A stretch of 64,000 bases of DNA from Shinella curvata (GTDB lineage: Bacteria > Pseudomonadota > Alphaproteobacteria > Rhizobiales > Rhizobiaceae), in the NCBI RefSeq assembly GCF_022899935.1, contig NZ_JALJCJ010000004.1:248001-312000 (forward strand). The letters run 5' to 3'. This document shows positions 52,557-60,688 of the stretch, in pieces (position 1 is the stretch's first letter; each line of letters starts with the position of its first letter). Made by a program: the position numbers and the translations under genes. Under the pieces are notes generated by a model that ran no database searches, had not been told where the DNA came from, and was given only the letters and a program-made list of their open reading frames with translations.

Positions 52557-52561
52557 TCCGC

Positions 52562-52617
52562 AAAAGAAAAAGGCCCCCTCAACGTTACCGTCGCGGAAGC
52601 CCTTCTCATCGTTTAGC
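52562..52617 (-). ncRNA. ctRNA (incA/repE antisense RNA) of repABC
   Basis: In the 157-bp repB-repC gap the minus strand has a consensus promoter: TTGACT (52652-52647) and GACTCT (52629-52624) 17 bases apart. The RNA would begin near 52617 and end at an imperfect stem closed by AAGG/CCTT followed by TTTTTCTTT (52571-52563). Its size, about 55 nt, strand and place match the counter-transcribed RNA that limits repC translation and sets copy number and incompatibility in repABC replicons. Confidence 0.8.
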
Positions 52618-52623
52618 AGCCTG

Positions 52624-52652
52624 AGAGTCGCACTTCCCCGAATCACAGTCAA
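52624..52652 (-). promoter_or_regulatory. ctRNA promoter
   Basis: On the minus strand, -35 TTGACT (preceded by C, giving the CTTGACT form) and -10 GACTCT, spacing 17. This is the most consensus-like promoter in the rep region, as expected for an abundant antisense RNA. Confidence 0.75.
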
Positions 52653-52713
52653 GCGTTTTTGGCATCGGTTTTCGATGAAGGGGTCTCTTTTGCCTTTTTG
52701 AGGGTGAAGAGAC

Positions 52714-54036
52714 ATGGAAACGGATGGGATAACGACGCCCTTTGGGCGCCGAGCGATGACGCTTGGCATGTTGGCAAGCCAGGCTATCGCCAAGACGGTC
52801 TCGCCGGAGGCCAGTATCGACAAGTGGAAGCTCTATCGTTGGCTTTGCGAGGCGCGGCCGAAACTGCGCGTCAGCGATCGCGCGCTCTCTGTCCTGAACG
52901 CGTTGATGAGTTTCTATCCGAAGACGGAGCTTTCAGGCAGCGATAACCTCGTTGTCTTCCCTTCCAACATGCAGCTCTCCTTACGCACGCATGGCATGGC
53001 GGAAACGACGCTGCGCCGGCATCTCGCGGCTCTCGTCGACGCCGGTCTCCTGGTGCGGCGGGACAGCCCCAATGGCAAACGATATGTCCGTCGCGACAGG
53101 GGAGGGGAGATCGGGGAGGCCTATGGCTTTTCATTGACGCCTCTGCTGGCACGAGCAGGAGAGATCGAGCAGCTTGCGGCATCGGTTACAGCGGAACGGA
53201 TGCTGCTGCAGCGCCTCCGTGAGCGCATCACGCTTGTTCGCCGCGATATCGTCAAACTGATAGAAACGGCACTGGAAGACGGCCTTTCTGGCGACTGGAT
53301 GCAGTTCGAAGCCGAATATCGCGTACAAATTCTGGGATTGCCGCGTATTGCGACGCCTGAAATTCTCAATCCGATCCTCACGGCGCTCGAAGCGTTGCGG
53401 GTCGAGATACTCAACTGCATGGAAAAGCAGATTATTGTTCATAATTCGGCTGGCTATCCCGACCAAACTGAGCGGCACAAACAGAATTCAAAACCCGAAT
53501 CCACCTCTGATTCTGAACCTCGCTTCGAAACGAAGCAGGACGGAAAGGTCGAAATTCAATCGGATACGCCGGTGATGGCTGACATGGCGGCGTTGGCCAA
53601 ACCTGCAGGGCCGGCAGAACCGGAAAATTCCCGCGGTGATGAGAGACATGACAGGCGGCAGCGTCCTCTTGGTGCCGGGCCCGAGCCGCAGAAGCCCTAT
53701 CCCCTCCCCCTCGTTTTGCAGGCCTGCCCGGAAATTGTTCCATTTGGTCCCGGCGGCACGATCTCCAGCTGGCGCGATCTGATGACGGCAGCCGTGGTGG
53801 TTCGCTCGATGCTGGCGATAAGCCCGTCTGCGTATGAAGATGCCTGCGGGGTGTTGGGACCGGAGAATGCGGCGACTGTTATAGCCTGCATTCTGGAGCG
53901 TTCCGGCCATATCAATTCGGCGGGCGGCTATCTGCGGGACCTTAGCCGTCGGGCGGAGCGCGGCGAGTTCACGCTCGGTCCGATGCTGATGGCGTTGGCG
54001 CGGGCCAATCAGACACCGGCGAAACGGGCGGGATGA
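52714..54036 (+). CDS. repC: RepC, replication initiator
   Basis: A 440-residue RepC. The N-terminal winged-helix part (about 15-140) holds KLYRWLCEARPKLRVSDRAL and MAETTLRRHLAALVDAGLLV, the DNA-binding core of the family; about 250-310 is a polar linker and the C-terminus (about 340-430) is the conserved RepC C-domain (LPLVLQACPEIVPFGPGGTI). It initiates replication in cis from an origin thought to lie inside repC. GGGTGAAGAG precedes the ATG. Translation is presumably limited by the ctRNA. Confidence 0.93.
   Translation: METDGITTPFGRRAMTLGMLASQAIAKTVSPEASIDKWKLYRWLCEARPKLRVSDRALSVLNALMSFYPKTELSGSDNLVVFPSNMQLSLRTHGMAETTLRRHLAALVDAGLLVRRDSPNGKRYVRRDRGGEIGEAYGFSLTPLLARAGEIEQLAASVTAERMLLQRLRERITLVRRDIVKLIETALEDGLSGDWMQFEAEYRVQILGLPRIATPEILNPILTALEALRVEILNCMEKQIIVHNSAGYPDQTERHKQNSKPESTSDSEPRFETKQDGKVEIQSDTPVMADMAALAKPAGPAEPENSRGDERHDRRQRPLGAGPEPQKPYPLPLVLQACPEIVPFGPGGTISSWRDLMTAAVVVRSMLAISPSAYEDACGVLGPENAATVIACILERSGHINSAGGYLRDLSRRAERGEFTLGPMLMALARANQTPAKRAG
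53400..53560. other. candidate oriV inside repC
   Basis: This segment of repC, encoding the polar linker, is richer in A+T than the flanks and includes GCTTCG (53522-53527) / CGAAGC (53531-53536), a perfect dyad with AAA between. In studied repABC plasmids the origin maps to an AT-rich stretch with dyad symmetry in the middle of repC. Placement here is by analogy. Confidence 0.5.
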
Positions 54037-54128
54037 TCACAAATCGGAACAGGGAATTCGGCTTTGGAAACTGCGTGTTAACCATGCAATCCGTAATCAT
54101 GGGGGGCAAGACAAGGAAGCCCGAATCA

Positions 54129-54422
54129 ATGCCCCCCTACGCCTCCGCCCAGATGCACCGCCGTTTTGTTGCCACCGATACGGGCCCGGTTGTGCCCTTC
54201 CCCGCGGAGCGTCGCACGGCACAAATTCGCCAGTGCGCTGGCGAACTCGATGGTTTGCAGGGCGAGGATGCGCTGCTTTACTGGAGAAAGGTTTGCCGGG
54301 AGCTGGCCGATGAGATGCGAAGGCTCGGGTCGAGTGACGACGGTGCCCGTGCCGCCGTCTTTGCATTTCAGGACGAGGTGCAGCAAGAGCTTATGCGCAT
54401 GCACCTTGTGGAAGAAGCCTGA
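54129..54422 (+). CDS. DUF6074-type small protein
   Basis: About 97 residues with the pattern I associate with DUF6074 in Rhizobiales: VVPFPAERRTAQIRQCAGEL, a tryptophan in LLYWRKVCRELADEMRRLG, and AVFAFQDEVQQEL. It is alpha-helical and charged. The frame also opens at 54033, overlapping the repC stop by four bases (ATGA), and at 54084 and 54099; I choose 54129 because AAGGA is 11 bases upstream, but coupling to repC from 54033 is possible. Function unknown. Confidence 0.6.
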   Translation: MPPYASAQMHRRFVATDTGPVVPFPAERRTAQIRQCAGELDGLQGEDALLYWRKVCRELADEMRRLGSSDDGARAAVFAFQDEVQQELMRMHLVEEA

Positions 54423-54431
54423 TCACCGAGC

Positions 54432-55013
54432 TTAAAGCAGGCCTGTTGCGCTGCTTGCAAGGCCGAGTGAAAAGATGACCAGGAAGACCGCGGCAATCCG
54501 ATAGACCAGTCTTGTCGGCAGGATCGGAACGCGGCCGACAAGACTGCCGAGCACAAGGAAACTTGTTCCTGCCGCCGCAACCAGCAGGCAGAAAAGCCCG
54601 AGCGATGGCGCGATTTCCATGAATGGACCGTGCGGCATGATGACGAGCCCTATTATCGGGGCCTTCGGGTTGAGCGTGGTGGTCAAAAAAACCTGACCGA
54701 CCGTTACGGTTTTTGACGCCCCCTCCCCTTCTTTTCTCGCTGAAACAAGCCAGAGGCGAATGGCGAGAAGAAGAACCCAGCAGGCCGCAAGGATGCGCAG
54801 AACGGCGGAGAGCACAGGGCGCCCCTCAAAGAGGGCAGCGGCGACTGTCGCCAGGGGAACGACCACCACAAGATAGCCGGCCAATTCGCCGAGAAGCAGC
54901 GGCAGGCTTTCGCGAAACCCGCGCGCCGCCGCACCAACCGTCAGCAGAGTGTTGGTCGGCCCCGGCGTCAGGAGCAAAGCGAGGATGGCGAAGATGAACA
55001 GGCTGTCCGGCAT
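54432..55013 (-). CDS. LysE-family amino-acid exporter
   Basis: A 193-residue LysE/RhtB translocator: N-terminal FAILALLLTPGPTNTLLTVG with the conserved PGPTN, then six helices in all, including GFRESLPLLLGELAGYLVVV and TLNPKAPIIGL (the conserved NPK). It exports an amino acid or related metabolite. It is convergent with the DUF6074 gene and divergent from the UPF0303 gene. Confidence 0.85.
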   Translation of the reverse strand: MPDSLFIFAILALLLTPGPTNTLLTVGAAARGFRESLPLLLGELAGYLVVVVPLATVAAALFEGRPVLSAVLRILAACWVLLLAIRLWLVSARKEGEGASKTVTVGQVFLTTTLNPKAPIIGLVIMPHGPFMEIAPSLGLFCLLVAAAGTSFLVLGSLVGRVPILPTRLVYRIAAVFLVIFSLGLASSATGLL

Positions 55014-55175
55014 CGATGGTTCCCAGGGAAGGCGCGATCTCTACTCCTCTTTCTACGTTTCCACCTCGAGAGCAACCTTGATCTCCGTCAAGAGATTGGT
55101 TGCGTGCAAGATCGCTCTTTCCCTCTCCCTTATGTCCCGCTAGGAACAGGAGGCGTTTGGTGCAGGGGGAAGACG

Positions 55176-55676
55176 ATGACGGACATGATTGCAAACGATA
55201 TTCGCCGGATTGAGGAGCAGGAGCGGCTTCTGCGTTTTGATCGGTTCAGCCCGGACGACGCCTGGGCACTCGGCAATTGCGTGCGAGATACCGCACGGGC
55301 CATGGGAGCCGGTGTGGCGATCGATATTTCCTTGCGGGATCGGATTCTTTTCCATTGCGCGCTTCCGGGAACTTCCACGGACAATGTCGAATGGATACGC
55401 CGCAAGCGAAATACCGTGCTGCGGCTTTGGCATTCATCTTATCTGGTTGGCCGTCGCCTGGCGCTTTCAGGTCGGAACCAGGAGGAAGCGCATAATCTCC
55501 CTTTGGCGGATTTCGCCGTTCACGGCGGCAGCTTCCCGCTTTTTGTGGCTGATCTGGGATGTGTCGGTGCGGTCACGGTTTCGGGCGTGCCACAGCGGAC
55601 GGATCACGCGATCGTGGTCGATGCGATCGCCGCCTTCCTGAAGGTTGATCTTGGCGATAGCCGCCTGCCGGACTGA
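55176..55676 (+). CDS. UPF0303 / heme-degrading-domain-like protein
   Basis: A 166-residue protein of the UPF0303 (YBR137W) group, related to the GlcG/HbpS and PduO C-terminal fold. Recognisable segments: GAGVAIDISLRDRILFHCALPG, WIRRKRNTVLRLWHSSYLVG and FAVHGGSFPLFV followed by GAVTVSGVPQRTDHAIVVDA. The start ATG 55176 follows GGGGGAAG. The molecular function is not established. The next gene begins 88 bases later. Confidence 0.82.
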   Translation: MTDMIANDIRRIEEQERLLRFDRFSPDDAWALGNCVRDTARAMGAGVAIDISLRDRILFHCALPGTSTDNVEWIRRKRNTVLRLWHSSYLVGRRLALSGRNQEEAHNLPLADFAVHGGSFPLFVADLGCVGAVTVSGVPQRTDHAIVVDAIAAFLKVDLGDSRLPD

Positions 55677-55764
55677 CCCCTCCCCCTCTGGAAAACGGAT
55701 GAGGGGCTGGTAGGATGGTCCGGCCGGATTCTTTCGGCCGGTGGAGGAGAGGAGCCCCCATTCC

Positions 55765-57588
55765 GTGAAAGTGGGTCAAGCCCTGGCGTTTGCGATCTTG
55801 CCGATCGCCATCGTCCTTGCGATCCTGCAGGGCGGAACGCTGATGACGCGCAGCTACATGGACGAAGCGTCGTTGCAGGCAGGCTCTGCTCTGCGTCTCG
55901 CCGTTGCCGCCCTCGGTGGACACCTCAGCCGATACGAACCCCTGCCCGCGCTGATCGCCGACCATGACGACATCGAAGCGCTCCTTCAGAACCCGGGCGA
56001 TCCGGCCTTTCGCCGTGTGGCGAATGACTACCTGAGGGAAATCAACGGATTACTGGAGTCGTCTGATATTTATGTCATGACGCCCGACGGCAATACGATC
56101 GCAGCCAGCAATTATGACCAGCCAGCAACCTTCGTCGGGCAGAACTTTCATTATCGTCCTTATTTCCAGGATGCGATCGCGGGAAAACAGGCTCGATTCT
56201 ATGCGCTTGGAACCACTTCGCTGAAGCGAGGCTATTATTTCTCCTCGCCCGTGGAGGTTGCCGGGAAGATCCTCGGCGTCATTGTCTTCAAGGTGGATAT
56301 CGACTCCATCGAGACGTCCTGGCGTGGCGGCGAATACAAGATCTTCGTCGCGGATCCCGAGGGGATTATCTTCATGACCGGGAGCCCGGAATGGCTTTAT
56401 ACCGGTATTCTACCCTTGGATGCTGATCGACTTTCCCGCACGCAGGCGTCGCGCCGCTACGCCGAGGCGCATTTGCGCCCCCTCCCCGTGAGTGAGACGG
56501 TTTACCATGGTCAACATCTGATGAGCATAGCTTCCGACGGAGCGAGTCGGGAATATCTCCGGCTCTCCCAGTACATGTCGGAGGCGGACTGGACGGTGAA
56601 TGTTCTTCTCGACACCGCATCGGTGCGCGCACAAGCACGCACCACCTTGATTGCCATTTTGCTTTTCATCTGCCTGGCGGGGCTCGGCGGTGCCGTGCTT
56701 TGGCAGCGTCGCGCTCGCGTGGTGGAGCGCCTGCGCCTGCAGGAGGAAACCCAGGTTGAGCTGGAGCGGCGGGTTGAAGAGCGTACTGCAGATCTTGCGC
56801 GGGTCAACGAACAGATAGAGCTTGAAGTCGCGGAGCGCCGGTTGACGGAGCAGGAGCTGCGCAAAACCCAAGCCGACCTGATCCAGGCGGGGAAGCTTGC
56901 AGGCCTCGGCCAGATGTCGGCTGCTCTCTCGCATGAATTCAACCAACCCCTCGCCGCGGCAAAGACCTATGCGGACAGCGCCAGCCTGCTGATTGATCGC
57001 GGTCGAGTGCCCGAGGCGCAGGACAATGTCCGCCGTATTTCCGGTTTGATCGACCGTATGGCTTCCATAAGCCGGCACTTACGCAATTTCGCTCGCAAAC
57101 CGAATGAAAAGCTTGGGCCGGTTTTGCTCTCGGATGTCATAGCGGACACGCTCGAAATAGTTACGCCGAGACTCAAGGCGGCCGATGCGCAGCTGGTGTT
57201 GCTGCTCGAGGAGCAGGGCCTGGCGGTTCAGGCCGGGCCGGTGCGATTGCAGCAGGTCTTGGTCAATATCGTTAGCAACGCGGCGGATGCCGTCGAGGGA
57301 TTGGAGAACAGGAAGATCCTGCTTTCGGCCGGTCGCACTGATGGGCGTATTGTCATTTCGGTGCGAGATCACGGACCGGGTGTGCCGGCGGCCATAGCCG
57401 AGCGGATTTTCGACCCGTTCTTCACAACGAAAGGCGTTGGCAAGGGGCTGGGACTTGGCCTCTCGATTTCTTATAATATTATCAAAGACTTCGATGGAGA
57501 CCTCACAGTCGGAAACCATCTTGATGGGGGAGCGGTCTTTCGTATCGTACTCGCCCCGGCCGATAATGTTCAGGAGGCGGCGGAATGA
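55765..57588 (+). CDS. DctB-like sensor histidine kinase
   Basis: A 607-residue membrane kinase. First helix at about 5-25 (LAFAILPIAIVLAILQG), periplasmic dCache/PAS-type sensor about 30-290 (SSDIYVMTPDGNTIAASNYD, GQNFHYRPYFQDAIAGKQAR), second helix about 293-312, a coiled coil (LELERRVEERTADLARVNEQ), HisKA with H390 (LSHEFNQPLAA), and HATPase (NIVSNAADAVEG, DHGPGVPA, GLGLGLSIS). This is the DctB layout. GTG 55765 has AGGAG ten bases upstream; GTG 55741 has none. It is coupled to the regulator gene and upstream of tctCBA, so it probably senses a tricarboxylate or dicarboxylate. Confidence 0.85.
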   Translation: MKVGQALAFAILPIAIVLAILQGGTLMTRSYMDEASLQAGSALRLAVAALGGHLSRYEPLPALIADHDDIEALLQNPGDPAFRRVANDYLREINGLLESSDIYVMTPDGNTIAASNYDQPATFVGQNFHYRPYFQDAIAGKQARFYALGTTSLKRGYYFSSPVEVAGKILGVIVFKVDIDSIETSWRGGEYKIFVADPEGIIFMTGSPEWLYTGILPLDADRLSRTQASRRYAEAHLRPLPVSETVYHGQHLMSIASDGASREYLRLSQYMSEADWTVNVLLDTASVRAQARTTLIAILLFICLAGLGGAVLWQRRARVVERLRLQEETQVELERRVEERTADLARVNEQIELEVAERRLTEQELRKTQADLIQAGKLAGLGQMSAALSHEFNQPLAAAKTYADSASLLIDRGRVPEAQDNVRRISGLIDRMASISRHLRNFARKPNEKLGPVLLSDVIADTLEIVTPRLKAADAQLVLLLEEQGLAVQAGPVRLQQVLVNIVSNAADAVEGLENRKILLSAGRTDGRIVISVRDHGPGVPAAIAERIFDPFFTTKGVGKGLGLGLSISYNIIKDFDGDLTVGNHLDGGAVFRIVLAPADNVQEAAE

Positions 57589-58940
57589 CGTCCCCTCGTG
57601 TGCTCCTGATTGATGACGATGACGAAATGCGCCGCTCGTCAGCCCAGGCTTTGGAACTCTTCGATTTCACGGTCGAACCGTTTTCGGCAGCCGAACCGGT
57701 GCTGGAGCGTGTCGGCTATGCTTTCGATGGTGTCGTGGTCAGCGACATCCGCATGCCCGGCATGGACGGGATGACATTGCTCCAGCGTATCCGCGAGGTC
57801 GATCCTGAAGTGCCGGTCATTCTGGTGACGGGACATGCGGATGTGCAGCTTGCGGTCAGCGCCATGCGCGCCGGAGTCTATGACTTCGTTGAAAAGCCCT
57901 TCGCGGCCCAGCATCTGGCAGGCGTCATTCGCCGGGCGATGGACCGGCGCAGCCTCGTTCTGGAGAACCGTCGCCTGCGTGCCGTAGCTGGAAAGCGCGA
58001 TGATATCGAGGCGCGGCTACCCGGGCGAACGCAGGTGATGGTCGACCTGCGATACAGGCTCAGAGCTATCGGGGCGACGGATGCGGATACGCTCATTGTC
58101 GGCGAGACGGGGGTGGGCAAGGAGGTCGTCGCCAGGGCGCTACACGATATCAGCGGTCGCGCCGGCCGTTCGTTCATCGCAATCAACTGCGCGGCGCTTC
58201 CTGAAAATCTGATCGAGAGCGAGCTCTTCGGCCATGAGGCGGGCGCTTTTCCAGGCGCGCTTCGTCCACGCTACGGCAAATTTGAACATGGCCGTGGCGG
58301 CACGATCCTGCTAGACGAGATCGGCTCCATGCCCTTCGATTTGCAGGCAAAATTCCTTCGTGTGCTGCAGGAACGTGTCATCACGCGCCTGGGCTCGAAC
58401 GAACCCGTTGCTCTGGATGTGCGGTTTGTTGCGACGAGCAAGGTCGATCTTGAAGCCGAAGTTGCCGCCGGTCGCTTTCGTGCCGACCTGCTCTATCGCC
58501 TCAATGTCGCGACCCTTCATGTGCCCTCACTGTCGCAGCGTCGGGCCGATATCCCTCTCCTCTTCCTCCAGCTCGTGCGCGAAGCGGCGGCGCGCTACAG
58601 GCGTAGTGATATCGACGTAACGCCGGAGGTGCTGACCGAGATCGCGGCGCGCGGCTGGCCGGGCAATGTTCGCGAACTGCGAAATGCAGCCGATCGGTTG
58701 GTGCTCGGCCTCCCCGCGACGTCGCTGGAAAATTTGCCCGATCTGGCCCCGCAGCGGCTGGCCGACAAGGTTGCGTCCTACGAGCGTGGTTTGATCGCCA
58801 GCGCACTGGCCGTACATGGCGGCAGTCTGAAACCGGTTTATGAACAGCTTGGCGTGTCACGCAAGACGCTTTACGAGAAGATGCAGAAATATGGACTCGA
58901 CAAGGACGTGCGGTCCGATGCTTTTCTGGACGATCCGTGA
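57585..58940 (+). CDS. DctD-like sigma-54-dependent response regulator
   Basis: A 451-residue NtrC/DctD-type activator. Receiver domain with phospho-acceptor D54 (VVSDIRMPGMDG), AAA+ domain from about 145 with Walker A G173-ETGVGKE, Walker B GGTILLDEIGSMP and arginine-finger region FRADLLYRLNV, and a Fis-like HTH (GGSLKPVYEQLGVSRKTLYE). The sigma-54-contact loop reads G220-A-F-P-G-A instead of GAFTGA. It overlaps the kinase gene by four bases (ATGA). A candidate upstream dyad and -24/-12 promoter follow before tctC. Confidence 0.87.
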   Translation: MTSPRVLLIDDDDEMRRSSAQALELFDFTVEPFSAAEPVLERVGYAFDGVVVSDIRMPGMDGMTLLQRIREVDPEVPVILVTGHADVQLAVSAMRAGVYDFVEKPFAAQHLAGVIRRAMDRRSLVLENRRLRAVAGKRDDIEARLPGRTQVMVDLRYRLRAIGATDADTLIVGETGVGKEVVARALHDISGRAGRSFIAINCAALPENLIESELFGHEAGAFPGALRPRYGKFEHGRGGTILLDEIGSMPFDLQAKFLRVLQERVITRLGSNEPVALDVRFVATSKVDLEAEVAAGRFRADLLYRLNVATLHVPSLSQRRADIPLLFLQLVREAAARYRRSDIDVTPEVLTEIAARGWPGNVRELRNAADRLVLGLPATSLENLPDLAPQRLADKVASYERGLIASALAVHGGSLKPVYEQLGVSRKTLYEKMQKYGLDKDVRSDAFLDDP

Positions 58941-58947
58941 TCGCAGG

Positions 58948-58965
58948 TGGGTGGATTTCCACCCA
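58948..58965. promoter_or_regulatory. dyad upstream of tctC, candidate activator site
   Basis: TGGGTGG (58948-58954) and CCACCCA (58959-58965) are a perfect 7-bp inverted repeat with ATTT between, centred about 57 bases upstream of the candidate -24 element. A related half-site CTACCCAT is at 58991-58998. Enhancer-binding proteins of the DctD type use such dyads. Confidence 0.55.
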
Positions 58966-59011
58966 TAGATTGCCTCCAATGTCCCCAAAGCTACCCATTG
59001 GACATGGTTTA

Positions 59012-59026
59012 CGGCGGTAAACTTGC
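59012..59026 (+). promoter_or_regulatory. candidate sigma-54 promoter of tctCBA
   Basis: CGGC (59012-59015) and TTGC (59023-59026) have the -24/-12 arrangement: GG and GC separated by ten bases. The -12 is perfect; the -24 lacks the leading T. The site lies between the DctD-like gene and tctC, 114 bases before the tctC start, and overlaps the dyad GTTTAC/GTAAAC (59007-59022). Confidence 0.5.
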
Positions 59027-59139
59027 CCGTCAACAGGTCAATTGGCTTGCTCCGTTCGACCCTTCCTCCACTCTAAAGACAACCAGACCCGGTGCGGGAG
59101 GAGCTGCGCCGGCTGGTCGTTTCATCTCGGGAGGATTTG

Positions 59140-60123
59140 ATGAAGATCTTGAAAGCCCTGTTTGGTGCGTCGGCTGTGTTGGCAGCCGGCCTGCTTGCAA
59201 CCTCAGCACTTGGGCAGACCTATCCGGAACGCACGATCACCATGGTCGTGCCCTTCTCTGCCGGCGGCCCCACCGATACGGTCACCCGCCTTGTCGCTGA
59301 AGCCATGTCGAAGGACCTCGGTCAGCAGATCGTTGTGGAGAATGTCGGCGGCGCGGGCGGCACGCTCGGCGCGGGGCGTGTCGCGAGCGCTGATGCAGAC
59401 GGTTACACGCTTCTGCTGCACCACATCGGCATGGCCACCAGTGCCACGCTCTATCGCAAGCTGGCCTACGATACCCTCGGTGCGTTCGAATATGTCGGCC
59501 TTGTCACGGATGTACCGATGACCATCGTTGCGCGCAAGGACCTTGAGCCGACGGATCTCAAGGGCCTGATCGAGTACATGAAGGGAAACAAGGACACGGT
59601 GACGGTCGCCAATGCCGGGATCGGCGCGGCATCGCATCTCTGCGGCATGATGCTGATGAGCGCGCTGCAGACACAGTTTACCACCGTTCCCTACAAGGGC
59701 ACCGGCCCGGCAATGACCGATCTGCTCGGTGGCCAGGTCGATGTGATGTGTGACCAGACCACCAACACGACGAAGCAGATCCAGGGCGGTACCATCAAGG
59801 CCTATGCCGTGACCTCCCCTGCCCGTCTCGGCAATCTTCCGGATGTGCCGACGGCGGAGGAAGGTGGCTTGCCGGGCTTTCAGGTTGGTATCTGGCATGG
59901 CATCTACGCGCCGAAGGGCACGCCTGCGGAGGTGACGGAGCGGCTCTCGAAGTCATTGCAGCTCGCGCTGAAGGACCCGAACGTGGTCGCCCGTTTTGCG
60001 GAACTGGGCACTGCCCCCTCCTCTGATGCCGATGCTACGCCGGCCGGTCTCAAGGCGAAGCTTGAGAGCGAAATCGCACGCTGGAAGCCTGTCATCGAGG
60101 CTGCGGGCCAATATGCCGACTGA
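59140..60123 (+). CDS. tctC: tripartite tricarboxylate transporter, periplasmic binding protein
   Basis: A 327-residue TctC/Bug-family receptor with a Sec signal (MKILKALFGASAVLAAGLLA, cleavage near LGQ). The mature start YPERTITMVVPFSAGGPTDT and VVENVGGAGGTLGAGRVA are signatures of the family. It binds citrate or a related carboxylate and hands it to TctAB. ATG 59140 follows GGGAGG; a longer frame to 59092 has no signal peptide. First gene of tctCBA. Confidence 0.88.
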   Translation: MKILKALFGASAVLAAGLLATSALGQTYPERTITMVVPFSAGGPTDTVTRLVAEAMSKDLGQQIVVENVGGAGGTLGAGRVASADADGYTLLLHHIGMATSATLYRKLAYDTLGAFEYVGLVTDVPMTIVARKDLEPTDLKGLIEYMKGNKDTVTVANAGIGAASHLCGMMLMSALQTQFTTVPYKGTGPAMTDLLGGQVDVMCDQTTNTTKQIQGGTIKAYAVTSPARLGNLPDVPTAEEGGLPGFQVGIWHGIYAPKGTPAEVTERLSKSLQLALKDPNVVARFAELGTAPSSDADATPAGLKAKLESEIARWKPVIEAAGQYAD

Positions 60124-60216
60124 TCCTGTTTGAGAAATGGAAACGTGACGGCGGTCAACGCCGTTGCGTTTCCTGCTGTTGCGCGATCTTTCCGGGTTCC
60201 CGGAGGAGGGGATTCC

Positions 60217-60678
60217 ATGAAAAACCTGCAGTTCGACAGCACCAATGCGATATGCGGCCTAACCTTTATCGCTCTTGGTGGCTTCTTTATTTATCAATGC
60301 CTTAGCTTGGAGCTGGGCACCGCTTTACGCATGGGGCCGGGGTATTTTCCACTGGCTCTGGCAACGATTCTGACCTTTCTCGGTGTTGTGGTCCTTGGGC
60401 AGTCTACGCGGGTTCAAGGCGAGCCGATCGGCCCAATCGCCGTTCGTGGCATGCTGTTCATCCTGCCCGCTCCGGTCTTTTTCGGGTTGACCGTCCGCGG
60501 TCTTGGCTTCGTGCCGTCATTGTTTTTCGCGGCACTCATCGCCGCCTTCGCCTCCAGCCGTATGAAGCCCGGCATGGCGGTGGTCCTCGCCGCTGCCATC
60601 ACGCTCTTTTCTGTCGTGGTGTTCAGCTACGCCCTCGGCCTACCCTTCGTGCGGTTCGGCCCCTGGACACGGCTCTAG
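60217..60678 (+). CDS. tctB: tripartite tricarboxylate transporter, small membrane subunit
   Basis: A 153-residue TctB with four predicted helices (AICGLTFIALGGFFIYQCLS; RMGPGYFPLALATILTFLG; VRGMLFILPAPVFFGLTV; and a C-terminal pair near AVVLAAAITLFSVVVFSYA). The MGPGYFP motif is typical. The ATG at 60217 follows CGGAGGAGGGG. It partners TctA, 11 bases downstream. Confidence 0.87.
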   Translation: MKNLQFDSTNAICGLTFIALGGFFIYQCLSLELGTALRMGPGYFPLALATILTFLGVVVLGQSTRVQGEPIGPIAVRGMLFILPAPVFFGLTVRGLGFVPSLFFAALIAAFASSRMKPGMAVVLAAAITLFSVVVFSYALGLPFVRFGPWTRL

Positions 60679-60688
60679 GAGGCCCGGC

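Noticed and set aside
50052-54430. parS centromere for RepB
   Set aside because: I looked for GTTNNCNGCNGNNAAC-like palindromes in the gaps before repA, between repB and repC, and after repC and saw none good enough to report.
55072-55107. GCAACC...GGTTGC dyad between the lysE and UPF0303 genes
   Set aside because: The arms are only six bases with an imperfect inner part, and no regulator gene is adjacent.
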